Positions 31,712 through 42,835 of a stretch of DNA of 64,000 bases are shown here, piece after piece; position 1 is the first letter of the stretch; every line of letters starts with the position of its first letter. The stretch comes from Dichetophora obliterata (taxonomy: Eukaryota > Arthropoda > Insecta > Diptera > Sciomyzidae). The stretch covers positions 260,224,962 to 260,288,961 of the forward strand of contig OY986435.1 in the NCBI GenBank assembly GCA_963920525.1, read 5' to 3'. Below the pieces are notes generated by a model. The model searched no databases. It was given only the letters and a program-made list of their open reading frames with translations, and was not told where the DNA came from. Both the position numbers and the translations under genes were made by a program.

Positions 31712-33600
31712 TACATATCTCTTAAAGCAAAGGTAAATATGGACTTTCTCTAACAATATTTTGGCAAACAAAATGCCACTCTCGATTTTTACCAACAATG
31801 TCCTGTGTAAAGTATTTTCGAATCTAAAGGTACACTCGAGATAGCACAGAACTTTAATTATCATCTGATTGTCTAAATTTTGGTGATATTGATTAGAGTG
31901 TTAACGTTTTCCTTAAATTTGGCGAATTAAAAATTTGCATATGCATTTTCTTGTTTTTGAGAAATGTATACTTGAATGCAATTTTTTAACTTTTTCAAAT
32001 AAATGAATATAAGATCTTGTATCTCGGGCACCAGAAGTGGTACCGAAAATAATTTCCTTAATTAAGATTCTTCAAATAGTTCTGAACAACACCCTGTCCA
32101 AGAGTATCAATTTACAGCACCAGGTTAAGACCACGAATTTTTTGTTTTCGATTTTTTAAAAAATGTTTGTTCCTAGTATGAATTATATTATTTCATTATA
32201 ACACCTCAACTCAGAATTCACAAAAATTTTATACTAAAATTTTGAGTTTCTGAGCTTACCAATTCTATGGGTCTCAATCGACTTAACAATTGTTGTTAAG
32301 AAGTTTTTTAATAAAATAATAACCATAAAGGAGACATGAACAAAATTGCTACATTTTATGCTTGAAGTAATTTTTCTTAAATATCAAAATATGCAAAAAA
32401 ATCGTGGCCTTTTCCTGTTGTTTTAAAAAAGATATTTTTAGATAGGGTTTCATTCAAAACTTTATTCAGAATCCGAACAAAAAAATTTATCTTCGGCACC
32501 ATTTCTGGTGCCGGAGATACAAAACCTTAAATTAAGTTTTTTGTAAAAGTTAAAAAATTGCATTCAAATATACATTTTTCCAAAACAGGAAAATGCATGT
32601 GCGAAAAATATGCAATAATTAGTTCGCCAAATTTAAGGAAAACGAAAACTGTGGAATCAATATCACCAAAATTTAGGCAATCTGATAACAACTAAAAGTT
32701 CTGTGCTATCTCGAGTACATCTTTAGATTCGAATACCCTTCACACAGGACACTGTGGTTAAAAACCAAGAGTGGCATCGTGTTTGCCAAAATATTGTTAG
32801 TTTAAGTCTATATTTATTTTTGCTTTAAGACACATCTGTTTTTCTTACAAAATTGAACGCATTTTGAGATCGTGATTTTTTACTATTTTTCTCAAAAAAC
32901 AACTTTTTCCTTGCGGGAGAGGAAGATATCCTTACTTTTTTCTGAGACCTCTTAGAATGTGAAATTCGAAAAAAATTTTAATTCGATACGCCCTACTGTA
33001 CATACAGCAAGAATAGTAAAAAACTTCTTTCGAAAACAGAATATTGAAATATTGGAGTGGCCCGCACGATCACCTGACCTAAACATTATTGAAAACTATT
33101 GGTGTTGCCTTGCAAGGGAAGTTTATGCCGATAAGTTTCAATATAATACCATTCAGGCACTTAAAAGTAGCATAATTTCGAATTGGGTAGCGATACCGAG
33201 AAAATACATCAAAAAACTTTTTTAATCACTACCAAATTGCGGTACTGAAGCTTAAAAAACAAATGAAGACTCCACTCAATACTAAATACTTATATTATAG
33301 AAATTAAAAATTGATTTCTTATAATTTTTTGCTTTTGAATAATATTGTGCTATCTTTTTGTCGTTGTTTTGGTTTTTTTCTGAACAACAAGTTCAATTAT
33401 TAAATGAAATTTCTATATATTTTCATTTTGTTTTTAAATCTTATTATTTTATAGGAAATAAAAATTTTTAATTTTAATCGCTTTCAATAAAATTTAAAAA
33501 AATTCCAATGTGCTATCTTTTTGTCGCGGAGTGTATATACATTTATAGCTCTGTAACTCCAAAAATGATTCAAATTTAAAAAAAATCCTTTATAATCATT

Positions 33601-34412
33601 AAGTTAGGTTAGGTTAAACCGGATGCCTTGGTGAAGGCTCACATAGACCAATTCAGGTCCTTAGTGGTACCGGTAGCGAACAAAAGGAACCTTTGTGTTT
33701 ATTTAAAAGTCTTTAAAGACTTGCGTTGAATTCGCAAACCTTAGGAGGGATTCCAGAGACACCCTGGCTACATCTTTAAGCGACGGGAATGTCGATGAGC
33801 CTAGGTATTTTAGTCTCGATCTAAGTAGGGCGGGGCATGTGCATAGTAGGTGCTCCAGGGTCTCCACTGTGCCCGGTTCCTTGCACTTCCTGCAGTTGTC
33901 ATCCGTGGTGATGCCAAGCTTCCTCGAGTGGGCTGCCGTCATGCAGTGACCAGTGAGCATGCCCACTAGTGTCCTGCAATCTTTGCGCGGGCGTGCCCGC
34001 CGAGATGAACAGAGTTCGTTTTTCGCATTGTGCATTACACATGATTTTCGAGATTTTGCACGATGTCGTATCTCTCCATCTACGATTCACTGCTAGTGTG
34101 GCTCTTCTTTTGGGGTTCCTGTACAACTCTTGTAGCGGAGTAAGTACATGTTCTGCGAGTTCTGATTCCAGCCCGGTGTCTTCCTTTGCTAAACCATCTG
34201 CCATCTCGTTTCCCTCAATGCCCTGGTGGCTAGGGACCCAGTAAATGCGCACTCTCTTCGAAGCGCATAGTGCATCTAGTGCATCTCTGCCAGCCAAGAC
34301 ACTCTTGGACTTGATGCTAGCGGAGCGGATGGATTTGATCGCCGCTTGACTGTCAACGAAAATGTTGATGTAGGAGTGTTGTGTCTCCATGCTGAGGGCT
34401 ATCTCATTTTAA
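33601..34412 (-). mobile_element. 5'-truncated LINE: RNase H domain and zinc-knuckle tail
   Basis: Two overlapping minus-strand frames, joined by a frameshift near 34,000, encode an RNase H domain with INIFVDSQAAIKSI (catalytic Asp) and WVPSHQGIEGNEMADGLAK (His and Asp). The typical LINE tail follows: LVGMLTGHC, then CRKCKEPGTVETLEHLLC.CPAL. The first RNase H motif and all upstream reverse transcriptase are missing: the copy stops at about 34,412, as expected of 5' truncation. The noncoding 3' part ends near 33,601 in CCTAACCTAA. RNase H plus this Cys/His tail occurs in the I, R1 and LOA groups; I cannot decide among them. Confidence 0.85.
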
Positions 34413-35834
34413 ACTATTACCCACATCACTGCATCTGCAGTTTTTTGTACCTTTTATGATTTAAAAGTGATCAAAAACAGTTATTCCTCGCAGTACCAGA
34501 AATGCTCTGAAAAAATTTTTTTTGCTCTCCTGAAAAGGTACTGAAAAACATATAACTGTTTTTGTTGGCGCAGCGACGATATGTACCTAGTTTAGTGAAA
34601 AAATACTAAAAATTCCATTTTTAATTAAAAATGTAAGTATTTTGCACTTAAAAATTGTGTAGTCAGTTTTTGAAAATTTCGTTAAAAATAGTAAATATTG
34701 ATTCTCCAACATCAAATTTTGAGAATGCCTTAAGAATGAATGCCTCAATACGATAATATTTTCAAAGTGCCAAAAAATAGTGGTACTGACCTTGAAAAAT
34801 GGGAATGAAATTTTTAGTGGTCAAAAAGTCTAAAATATTTCTCAAAAGTGTTCGTAAAAAAAGACACCACAATAAAGACCAATTCAAGGTCTTTAAAATA
34901 TGCATTTTTTGTAGGACTAACGGTTTCGAAGATATAGTTGTTTGAGTACATGTCTAAATGACAATTTTTGTTTTTCTTTATAATTTTTCACTGTGTATAA
35001 CTGCAAAAAAAAATTGAAAATTATAAAAAAAATATGCAAATATTTTTCTTTTTTAAAGTACTATCCACGTGCAAAGTACCAAATTTTTACAGAAATGTGA
35101 GTTTCGAAAAGCGTCCGATATATATAAATTAAACCATTAAAAATTGTATGATTTGGGAAAAATTGTAGTTTTGTAGGATTTTTTAAATAGCTGCTTTTAT
35201 AGGCTTTTGCAAAGTTTTGATGTCGTCCTTTTTGGCACATATATCGTAAACTTTTTACAACGCAGACGTACGATCAACGGCCGACCGACCTAACGCACTA
35301 TTGAGCTATTGGGCATAAAGCCTACGTGAAAATATCGTGTGCTGTACGTGTTGAGTGTTGAGTGTGCAAAGTAAGGCCGTGTTTCTCATGTTTTTCTTTC
35401 GCATACGCGGTTGAAAAATACTAAGTTTCGCATGTATTTAAATATATTTATTTATTTTAAATATTTAATCATTTAAAAGGGGCTGGCAGCCCTGGTCAAA
35501 AGTCACAAAGTTTAAGTAGAGTCGCAGACCTAATTTGTATACATCTTGTGGTTTATGTCTTGGCTACGATAATGCAAAGTCTTGTTTATTAGCAGTACAG
35601 TACGGCAAATTATACTTATTGCTATGGCAGCTAAACTCAGAAACGGAAAAGTGTACTCAGAGCAGAGCTGAATATTGTAAACAACTTTTGCCATTAAGGT
35701 GGAATGTACTGAAGCGAATGCAAAATATACACAAGTTATATAAGTTTTTCATCGTCATCCTTCCCGGACATCTGGAAAGTTGCTATTGTGTTACCTAAGC
35801 TAGATAACAAAAATTTGCATATATATATATATAT
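34413..35834. other. No gene seen; AT-rich intergenic DNA
   Basis: Only 35,260-35,420 has mixed composition, with GTAAGGCCGTGTTTCTC at 35,372 resembling the repeat start at 17,786. No ORF of note. Confidence 0.4.
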
Positions 35835-36075
35835 ATTAATAAATAGTATACATATATATAAATATATTAATTAATAATAAATTTAAAATAAAATATAAAA
35901 TTATAAAATATGTACATAAGTAAAAATTAATAAATAGTTTACTATAATTGTATTTATTTAATAATTACAGAAATATTTATATATTATCTATATATTTTAT
36001 AATTTTATATTATATTTTAAATTTATTATTAATTTATATATTTATATATATGTATACTATTTATTAATATATATA
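35835..36075. repeat. AT-only inverted repeat with ~75-bp arms
   Basis: Arms 35,835-35,910 and about 36,000-36,075 are almost exact inverted copies (ATTAATAAATAGTATACATA onwards), consisting of A and T with very few G or C. It could form a large cruciform. It abuts the mariner fragment that starts at 36,076. Confidence 0.85.
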
Positions 36076-36810
36076 AAGGGTCCGCCAAATAACTTTTTTT
36101 TTTGAAAATTCTGTTAAAAAAACTACTGGATATTTTCTCAAATTTCTTTTTATATTTGAAAGTGCAATCCTTCCGGTTAATAATGGAAAATAATTTCATA
36201 CAAATGGCTGCCTCGGCTGGCCATGCAGTAGCCTACACGATCGATCCAATTTTTAAGCACATTATCGATTGTGTGCAGCTGTATTTCACCAATGGCTTCG
36301 CGAATATTGTCCTTTAAAGCGTTAATTGTCTCTGGCTTGTCGGCGTAACACTTATCTTTGAGGGCACGCTACAAATAATAGTCCAACGGTGTCAAATCGC
36401 AGCTCCGAGGTGGCCAAACGACATCAGCTCTGCGGCTGATAATGCGACCTTCAAAAACAGGGCGCAAAACATCGAGTGTAGCTTCGGCTGTGTGGCACGT
36501 AGCGCCGTCCTGTTGAAACCAAATGTTGCCAATATCCTCCTCTTCAATTTTTGTGAACAAAAATTCGTTCAACATGGCCCGATAACGATCGCCATTGACT
36601 GTAACGGCCACTCCTTGCTCATTTTCGAAGAAAAATGGCCCGATTATGCCTCTGGACCAAAATTCGCACCAAACAGTGACTCGTTTTGGGTGCAGCGGCT
36701 TTTCAATGTATGCGTGCGGGTTTTCTGTGCCCCAAATGCGACAATTTTGCTTGTTTACATACCCGCCAAGATCAAAATGAGCTTCGGAGACGCTTGCAAA
36801 CTCGCACGCC
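36076..36810 (-). mobile_element. DD41D mariner fragment C with decayed transposase
   Basis: One terminus is visible at 36,076 (AAGGGTCCGCCAAATAAC) with no partner further right, so the 5' coding end was lost. On the minus strand from about 36,800: SEAHFDLGGYVNKQNCRIWG, GPFFFENEQGVAVTVNGDRY, FQQDGATCHTAEATLD (second Asp) and WPPRSCDLTPLDYYL (third Asp), 41 residues apart. A TAG follows at 36,371, but the remaining C-terminal part (YADKPETI..., HLYEIIFHY-like) is still readable to about 36,190. The right boundary abuts unrelated DNA. Confidence 0.8.
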
Positions 36811-38679
36811 TAGCCAGTCTTTTGAGATTTCCACCAATACCATCACATGAACCTTTGCCATGTGCAGTTGTATGAAAGAACCACTCGGCTGGAATACTGA
36901 AATCTTTCTTGTGATTCATAAGACTTTGGAAATAAAATTTATTTTTGAACTGCTGAGTTGCACCATCATAAAAAGAAATGATTTATAAAAAAATTCACAT
37001 GACAATATTGACAATACTAAATAAACTATGTGCTCTAAAAAGTACCTACATGAATTTTTAAGTATATTGTTTTACTCTTAGTTTGTTTATCAATGTTTAT
37101 GGTAAATATTATTAATAAAAAATTTTTTAATGATTTTCTAAGCATTATTGTTTTTCTCTTAGTTTGTTTATCAATTTTTTTGTCAAATTTTGTGATGAAA
37201 CAACTTATAAGCAGCGTCAAAACATTTGGGACTTTCAATTAAAACAAAATAAAAAAAAACTATCAGGCTTCCGAGTGGAAGTGAAAATAAAACAAAATTG
37301 AATTCGATATTTGGCGTTCTATATATAACTCTTTTCGTTGATACAATTAATAGCATTAATAAATTAAACATAATACAAAACGATAAATGTTATGTGATGA
37401 ACACTAAATATCGAATTCAACTATGTTTTATTTTCACTTCCACTCGGAAGTGGAAAGCAGAACATGCCTGAATATCACGGAAGACAAATTACAGCGGCGC
37501 GGACGCACGTGCATTCATTACAGTTGGCGCATGCGATGCGCAAGTTTCAACCGTTCGGATTACTCTATGATTGTTCGCACCCCATTAAGTCATAGATATC
37601 ATTTTAAAGGAAAAAATTCCAGCTTTCGATTAACACTAATAAAAAAAAAAATTAAAAATAAAAATGTAATTTTTTCGGTATAAATATCTTTCAAATATTT
37701 TTTTTATATTTTTATCGAAAATAACGGAAAAAATCTTTAAAGAACGTCAAACTATTTTTTTTTATATAGTTATATCGTTTGACCAATAATTTAAAATATA
37801 TACTTCGGACCTAAACTTTAAACCCCTATAATTCTGAATATTAACCCCGCATCACTAACCTTAGCAAACTTGAATATACCATCCATGCAAGGATTTCTAT
37901 CCTGACAGTCAAGTTCACTAACGAACTACAATTGTTAACATTACTCCTGACTATTCTCTAAAGCATGCACCTCACGTTTTTAGGAGAACTAAAAGCCCCC
38001 TCTCTAGGAAAAATGATTTTATACTTTTAGTTCGTTTAAAGAACGTGTTATACTTACATTGGCGTAGCAAGCGGGGAAAAAGGGGGGCTATTGCCCCCAC
38101 TTTTTTAGCTAGATAAACAATTTAAAAGGAAAAGTAATTCAAAATATCAGTTTTTTTACAATGATAATATTTTTGTATTATATATTTTCCTCTTCTTTCT
38201 CTCTTCTTCATGTTTCGTGTGAAGAAATTTTGGTGAACTTTTTTTGCACCACCATTTGTACTGACCCCCAGATGAAATTCGCTTCCGACGCGCTTATTAA
38301 AAATGTTTTGTTACTTAAATAATTTTTATTATATTCATTATAATTATTTTTATTATATTTTATTATAAACATTTAATCAGAGTGGGTTGATTCAGTATTT
38401 TTCAGTGGTTCAAATTTTGTCCCATGGTGCTTCAAAAAGTTAAAATCAAAGAAATTTAAATTCTGTAATTTTTTTTTAAAATTCTTAATGCTACTTTTAT
38501 TTTATTTTGAGTTTTCAATAAATAAATAAAAACTCAATCAAAACCCAATAAAATATTAAAAATTAATAATGAAAGTTTAGCTCTTACATAAAGTGCATAC
38601 AAAAACTGGCTTGGTCATTTTGTGACCTTAAGATCACAAGTGTGACTTTTTCTTAGGGTATTTTTTCTGAGGAAGTTTG
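36811..38679. other. No gene seen; holds short repeats
   Basis: 37,060-37,185 is a diverged direct duplication around CTCTTAGTTTGTTTATCAAT. 37,268-37,450 is an inverted repeat (separate entry). 37,455-37,600 is unusually GC-rich for this region without a convincing ORF. 38,058-38,100 (GGCGTAGCAAGCGGGG, CTATTGCCCCCAC) looks like the end of an unidentified element. Confidence 0.4.
37268..37450. repeat. Inverted repeat with ~50-bp arms
   Basis: CTTCCGAGTGGAAGTGAAAA through ATTGAATTCGATATTT on the left is mirrored at 37,400-37,450, about 80 bp away. It is a short foldback or MITE. Confidence 0.75.
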
Positions 38680-40905
38680 CGCCCATTCCAAGCATTACGC
38701 AACACGGGTCCGTCTCATGGCTTTGGATTTGTTTTATTTTTGGGCTATAGGCTCCTATCAAAATTCTAAGAACATAAGTTCATTTATTTTTTTTTTTTTA
38801 TCGCCATTCGTTGAAAAGTTTTAGACCTTTCAATTCTGCAAATCGTCCGAAAACGCAAGAATTGGAAAGTTTTTAATTAATTGTATCTACGTCAGTTTTA
38901 ATTTTTATAAATGGGGTACCGTTAGAGAGGTATTAGAAAGCAGTTTCTGGAAAAAATATATAATTTTAAAATTTTGGATGTTGGGGTTGCCAACATATTA
39001 AAAAAAATTTATTTCAATTTCTCAAAAAACGCGTAATTTTTTTCGATTTTTTTATTTTTTAAATTTGAAGAAGAACGTTGCCTTTAAGTCAAAAACAATT
39101 TTATGATGGAGCTTTTATATGTTTTTTCGCATTTTCAATTTTTGTGCACATACCTTATCTTTTTGAGGCAATTTATCGCCTATAAATTTTATAAATTAAG
39201 CGTTTGTTAATTGGTTTTCAAATGGTCTTTGAAGACTGGCTCTCATAGCATTTCGTTTTAAAAACCAATTTGGAAAATATGAAGAAGTCAGCAGATGTTT
39301 TATATCGGAATCACACGATTTCATCGCTAAAAAACAAGCTGATTATTTAAAAATGCAGGAAGAAGCATTGAAAACAGGATAATTTGTTGTAATATGTGTT
39401 TTTTCAGAAAATTACACTTTTGTCATTCAGGTAAAACGAACGTTAACTCTACAATTCTTTTAATTCTTGTAAAACTTTTTTTTTTATATTTTTAATAGAA
39501 TGCTGTACAGCCTCAATATTGGTCTCATGATCAATGCACTATCCATCCGTTCTCCATTTATTTCAAGGACGACAGTAATGATGTTGGAAATCTTAGCGTT
39601 ATCATAATAGCCGAAAGTTTGACCCACAACTTCAGTGCGGTGTTTCAATTTCAAAAAGAATTGCTACTGGTCTTACGCGCTCGATTTAATGACATCAAAA
39701 GAATTAGTTTTTTTTTGCGATGAAGCTGCATCGCAGTATAAGAAAAGAAAGAATTTCCACCAGCTTTGCCAGTGCAAAGAAGAAGAATATTTTAACGTTG
39801 AGTGGCATTTCTTTGTCACATCGCATGGTAAGGGGCCGTGTGATGGCATCGATGGAGCTTTCAAACGAAATGCCATGAGAGCCAGTCTTCAAAGTCCATT
39901 TGAAAACCAATTAACAAACGCGAGAGAGCTTTACGAGTGGGCTATAACAAAGAAGTCAACAATATGTTATAGATTTTGCTCAAAACAGTCTTTGAAAATG
40001 TTGAAGCTGAGTTGATTTGAAAATTTAAAAATGTGCAAGATATAACCGGCACACAAAAGTTACACAGTTTTATTCCCATCAATAATAGGGAGATTAAAAC
40101 TCGACGATATTCAGCTTCAGAGGATTTTTTAATATTTCAGCTGATCAAACCATCATAACTTTTTTGTATTGAGACCGATTTTAAAACTTTTTGGAACAAA
40201 ATCAGTTAGAATTTAATAATCTTTAATATGGAAATCAAAATTTTGTTCACATTTTTACAAATAAAAGTAAAAAAATTAAAAGTTTTTTTCGGTATTTACC
40301 TGTTTTCCCTACCAATGTCAAGGGTAAGGTCATCGAAACTTATGAATAAAATGTTGGTCCTTATAAGACAAACCATTCTGCAGATTAAATTTTGCAAATA
40401 TCTTTACCGTTATGAAATTTATAGGCGATAAATAGCCTCAAAATGATAAGATATGTGCACAAAAATTGAAATTGCGAAAAAACATACACAAATACGAAAA
40501 ATACATATACATAAACAAATTTAAAAAATAAAAACTCGAAAAAATTACGCGTTTTTTGAGAAATTAGCAAATACTTTTTTTTTAAACATGTTGGCAACCC
40601 TAACATCCAAAATTTTAAAATTATATATTTTTTCCAGAAAATACTTTTTAATACCTTTCTAACGGTACCCCATTTATAAAAATTGGATTAAAACTGTCAT
40701 AGATACAATTAATTGAAAATTTTTCAATTCTGGCTTTTTCGGACGATTTGCAGAAATAAAAGGTCCATAACTTTTCAACGAATGGCGATAAAAAAAAAAA
40801 GAAATTAACTAATGTTCTTAGAATTTTAATAGGAACCTCCTATAGCCTAAAAATAAAACAAATCAATTTTTTAAAAAAAGTATTGCGTTATGCGTGGAAT
40901 GGGCG
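38680..40905. mobile_element. Unclassified DNA transposon with ~520-bp TIRs
   Basis: Left arm 38,680-39,205 and right arm 40,402-40,905 are inverted copies. They start CGCCCATTCCA, then GCATWACGCAA, and share TAAAAATAAAACAAATC, TTTTTATCGCCATTCGTTGA, GGTACCG, CAAAATTTTAAAATTATATA and CGCCTATAAATTT. The loop carries a protein fragment (39,635-40,015). Total length is 2,226 bp. Target duplication could not be identified, so the outer limits could be some bases off. No superfamily is recognised. Confidence 0.65.
39635..40015 (+). pseudogene. Transposon protein fragment with SHGKGPCDGI motif
   Basis: The 126-residue frame includes LVFFCDEAASQYKKRKNFHQ, EWHFFVTSHGKGPCDGIDG and FKRNAMRASLQ. From memory, (S)DGAASQ(Y/F)KN...HFFATSHGK..CDG(I/V)GG..KR is a block of multi-copy predicted proteins in insects and cnidarians. 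The Asp in the first word could be catalytic, but that is conjecture. The fragment starts and ends abruptly in the loop of the long-TIR element, so it is a deletion derivative. Confidence 0.5.
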
Positions 40906-42499
40906 ATTGTAGAAATATCCGAGCGATTTTGCGGGCCAAACTTAGAACATTCGATGCGATCAATTGAAGTTATCAAGTTTGTGTGTGTTTTTTAAATGAA
41001 ATCAAAGAAAAAATACACCTTATTTTTTACTCTAAATAATAAACAGGCTTATTTTTATTTTTAAGATATTAACATTCATTTCAAATAAATCCATTCATTT
41101 TTTATAATTTTACATTAATATTTATTTAAATTTTAACAAAGATTTTTAGTAACTAAATGCTTAATAGGCAGAGAAAGTGGTATAAAAACCTAACTACAAA
41201 TTATTAACATAGCATTTTATATTCATAAATATACAAAACTACAATAGCACCCAAAAAATATTTGTAACAAAAGAATTTTGATGGAATGTATAAAGAAATT
41301 GGCGTATATTTATATATATATATATATAAATATAGTTACATATAATATTTGAGTAGACATAAGAAATTATTATCATATAAAGAGCATAGTTAGAAATTGA
41401 GATAACGCTAAGTTAGTCACCACACCTTTGAAAAAAATCATTATTATTGCAAGGACAAAAGAGTACTTTTTTACTGCTAAAGCACACTTTTATAACAATT
41501 TACTTGGTATGGCTCTTTTCTGATGTAACGAATAATAAACTATCACATACATAATTAATACAATAAAAATTAATAAATTAATATTGTTTGTTTAGGAGCT
41601 ATAAAAATTTTTTAAATACATGAAATTTTAAACAATTTAAAGTTTTTCGAAATATTTTCTGTTAGCTTCTGAGCAGCCAATATATTATATTTTTATAGAC
41701 CAATATAATACCTTAAAACAAAATCACAGAAAAAATAAAACTTATTTTTCCAATATAAATCTACATACATACATACTACATAGATCGTCAGTGGCACTGC
41801 AATACCGTATAAATGAAAATTTGCAATTTTACCTTTTGCTTAAGGTAGTTAGGTTAGGTACGAATGGTCGTGCACCGGTCTTGTATAGGTACTTCCGTGG
41901 GGATCTTTTAGGTTTGTTACGAATCCCTCTGAATGTTGGTGTTACCAAAATTAAACAGTTGTACCATTTTGTTTCGTAAGCCATTCAGCGCTTTTTGTGA
42001 AGTCCAGATGTGTAGCTGTGATGTGTTCTCTAGCTTGTCCAAATCTTTAAAAAAGTCTGTGTTCCGTATTTCGGCGTCAATGATTCTGTAGATTTGCAGA
42101 ATCCTGACTTTCAGCTTGCTACGTACTTCGATTTCTACTCTGCTAATTATTATTCTAATCGGTTTTAAGATTATGCGGAAAAAAATTAATAGGTGAAATA
42201 TATATTATTTGTCAACTTTTTCGAATGAGAGTTCTTTCTGAACAAAATGTGTTTGCTTAGTCTTAATAAAATGGCAAATATTGGACCCTTTCATAATAAT
42301 TTCATACAAATATACAGCAATTATATAATATATATATGCAATTAGTTGCAAAAAGATTAGAAGGATTAAACCGAAATTCTCTTCCTAACCTACTCAAATG
42401 GATACGCTTTAAACAATTTTTCGCTTAGGTTCGGTATGAAGGGTTGTGCACCGAAATGACCTCTTGCTATACACTTTTTCCATTTCAGTTATCTTCTTC
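40906..42499. other. No intact gene; AT-rich DNA and one decayed coding-like stretch
   Basis: 40,906-41,800 is very AT-rich and empty. 41,850-42,160 is more balanced; its minus strand can be read as RVEIEVRSKLKVRILQIYR and LENTSQLHIWTSQKALNG with stops beyond, which suggests an old mobile-element coding remnant that I cannot name. The words GGTTAGGTACGAATGGTCG (41,855) and GGTTCGGTATGAAGGGTTG (42,427) resemble each other. Confidence 0.35.
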
Positions 42500-42835
42500 A
42501 ATATATTCAAAGTATTTAATTTAAACCCAATCCACAAGGAAAACGATCCCACTATTTGTGCCAATTACCGTGTACAAATTAAGCCTTCTTAATATAGCAT
42601 AGATATATGTAAGGTTCTGTCGAGCGTTTTATGTGAAAGATTGAGGCCCATCGTAAACCAACTCATTAGACCTTATCAGTGTGGCTTCAGTCCTGCAAAG
42701 TAAACCATCGACCAGAACTTCACGCTACGACAAATATTGGTCAAATATTCACGCTACCACCATGTTTCTTTGTCGACTACAAAGCCGGCTTCGAGAGCCA
42801 AATAAGGAATCACCTATACTCCATCATGTCTGATA

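Larger units (their letters stand above)
30289..32995. mobile_element. Long-armed foldback element with hAT-like ends, itself interrupted
   Basis: The ends are TAGGACGTATCGAAAAA (30,289) and, reversed, TAGGGCGTATCGAATT (ending 32,995). Both flanks carry CTGTACAT (30,281-30,288 and 32,996-33,003), an 8-bp target duplication. The two halves are inverted copies over about 550-600 bp each: left arm 30,289-30,480 plus 31,714-32,080, right arm about 32,430-32,995. Shared blocks include AATCACGATCTCAAAATGC, AACAATATTTTGGCAAAC, ATGCCACTCT and GCACCAGAAGTGGT/ACCATTTCTGGTGC. Without the mariner insert it is about 1,474 bp. It has no coding capacity. TAG ends and 8-bp duplication suggest hAT, but P-type elements also make 8-bp duplications. 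Confidence 0.82.
29719..33225 (+). pseudogene. Tc1-like (DD34E) transposase in two parts
   Basis: Part 1 (29,719-30,288) has CGKAFSSGCPRVVTRRNECA, ASNSNLTSGKIAETAG, then ITDEKKFNLDGPES with the first catalytic Asp, and VMVWAKIGHCGRTEIKF. It contains stops at 29,975 and 30,089. Part 2 (32,996-33,225) continues as VHTARIVKNFF...WPARSPDLNIIENYW with the Glu position. Joining across the insertion keeps frame through QQKNAAVHTARIV. The second catalytic Asp is replaced by Lys in QQKN. Spacing to Glu is 34, so DD34E. The gene is dead. Confidence 0.85.
29640..33533 (+). mobile_element. Tc1-like element split by a 2.7-kb nested insertion
   Basis: The right end has two copies of GTGCTATCTTTTTGTCG, at 33,347 and 33,510; the outer one continues CGGAGTG to 33,533, followed by TA. 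This is the IR/DR layout. The left TIR is missing, so the start at about 29,640 marks where coding resemblance begins. Without the insertion at 30,289-32,995 and one target copy, about 1.2 kb remains. The family matches the fragment at 25,167. Confidence 0.75.

Noticed and set aside
25167..33533. A single Tc1-like element split by piggyBac and a DD41D mariner
   Set aside because: The ends match the same family, but both parts contain the same region of the transposase (the NYGK/PCGK segment), so they are two different copies.
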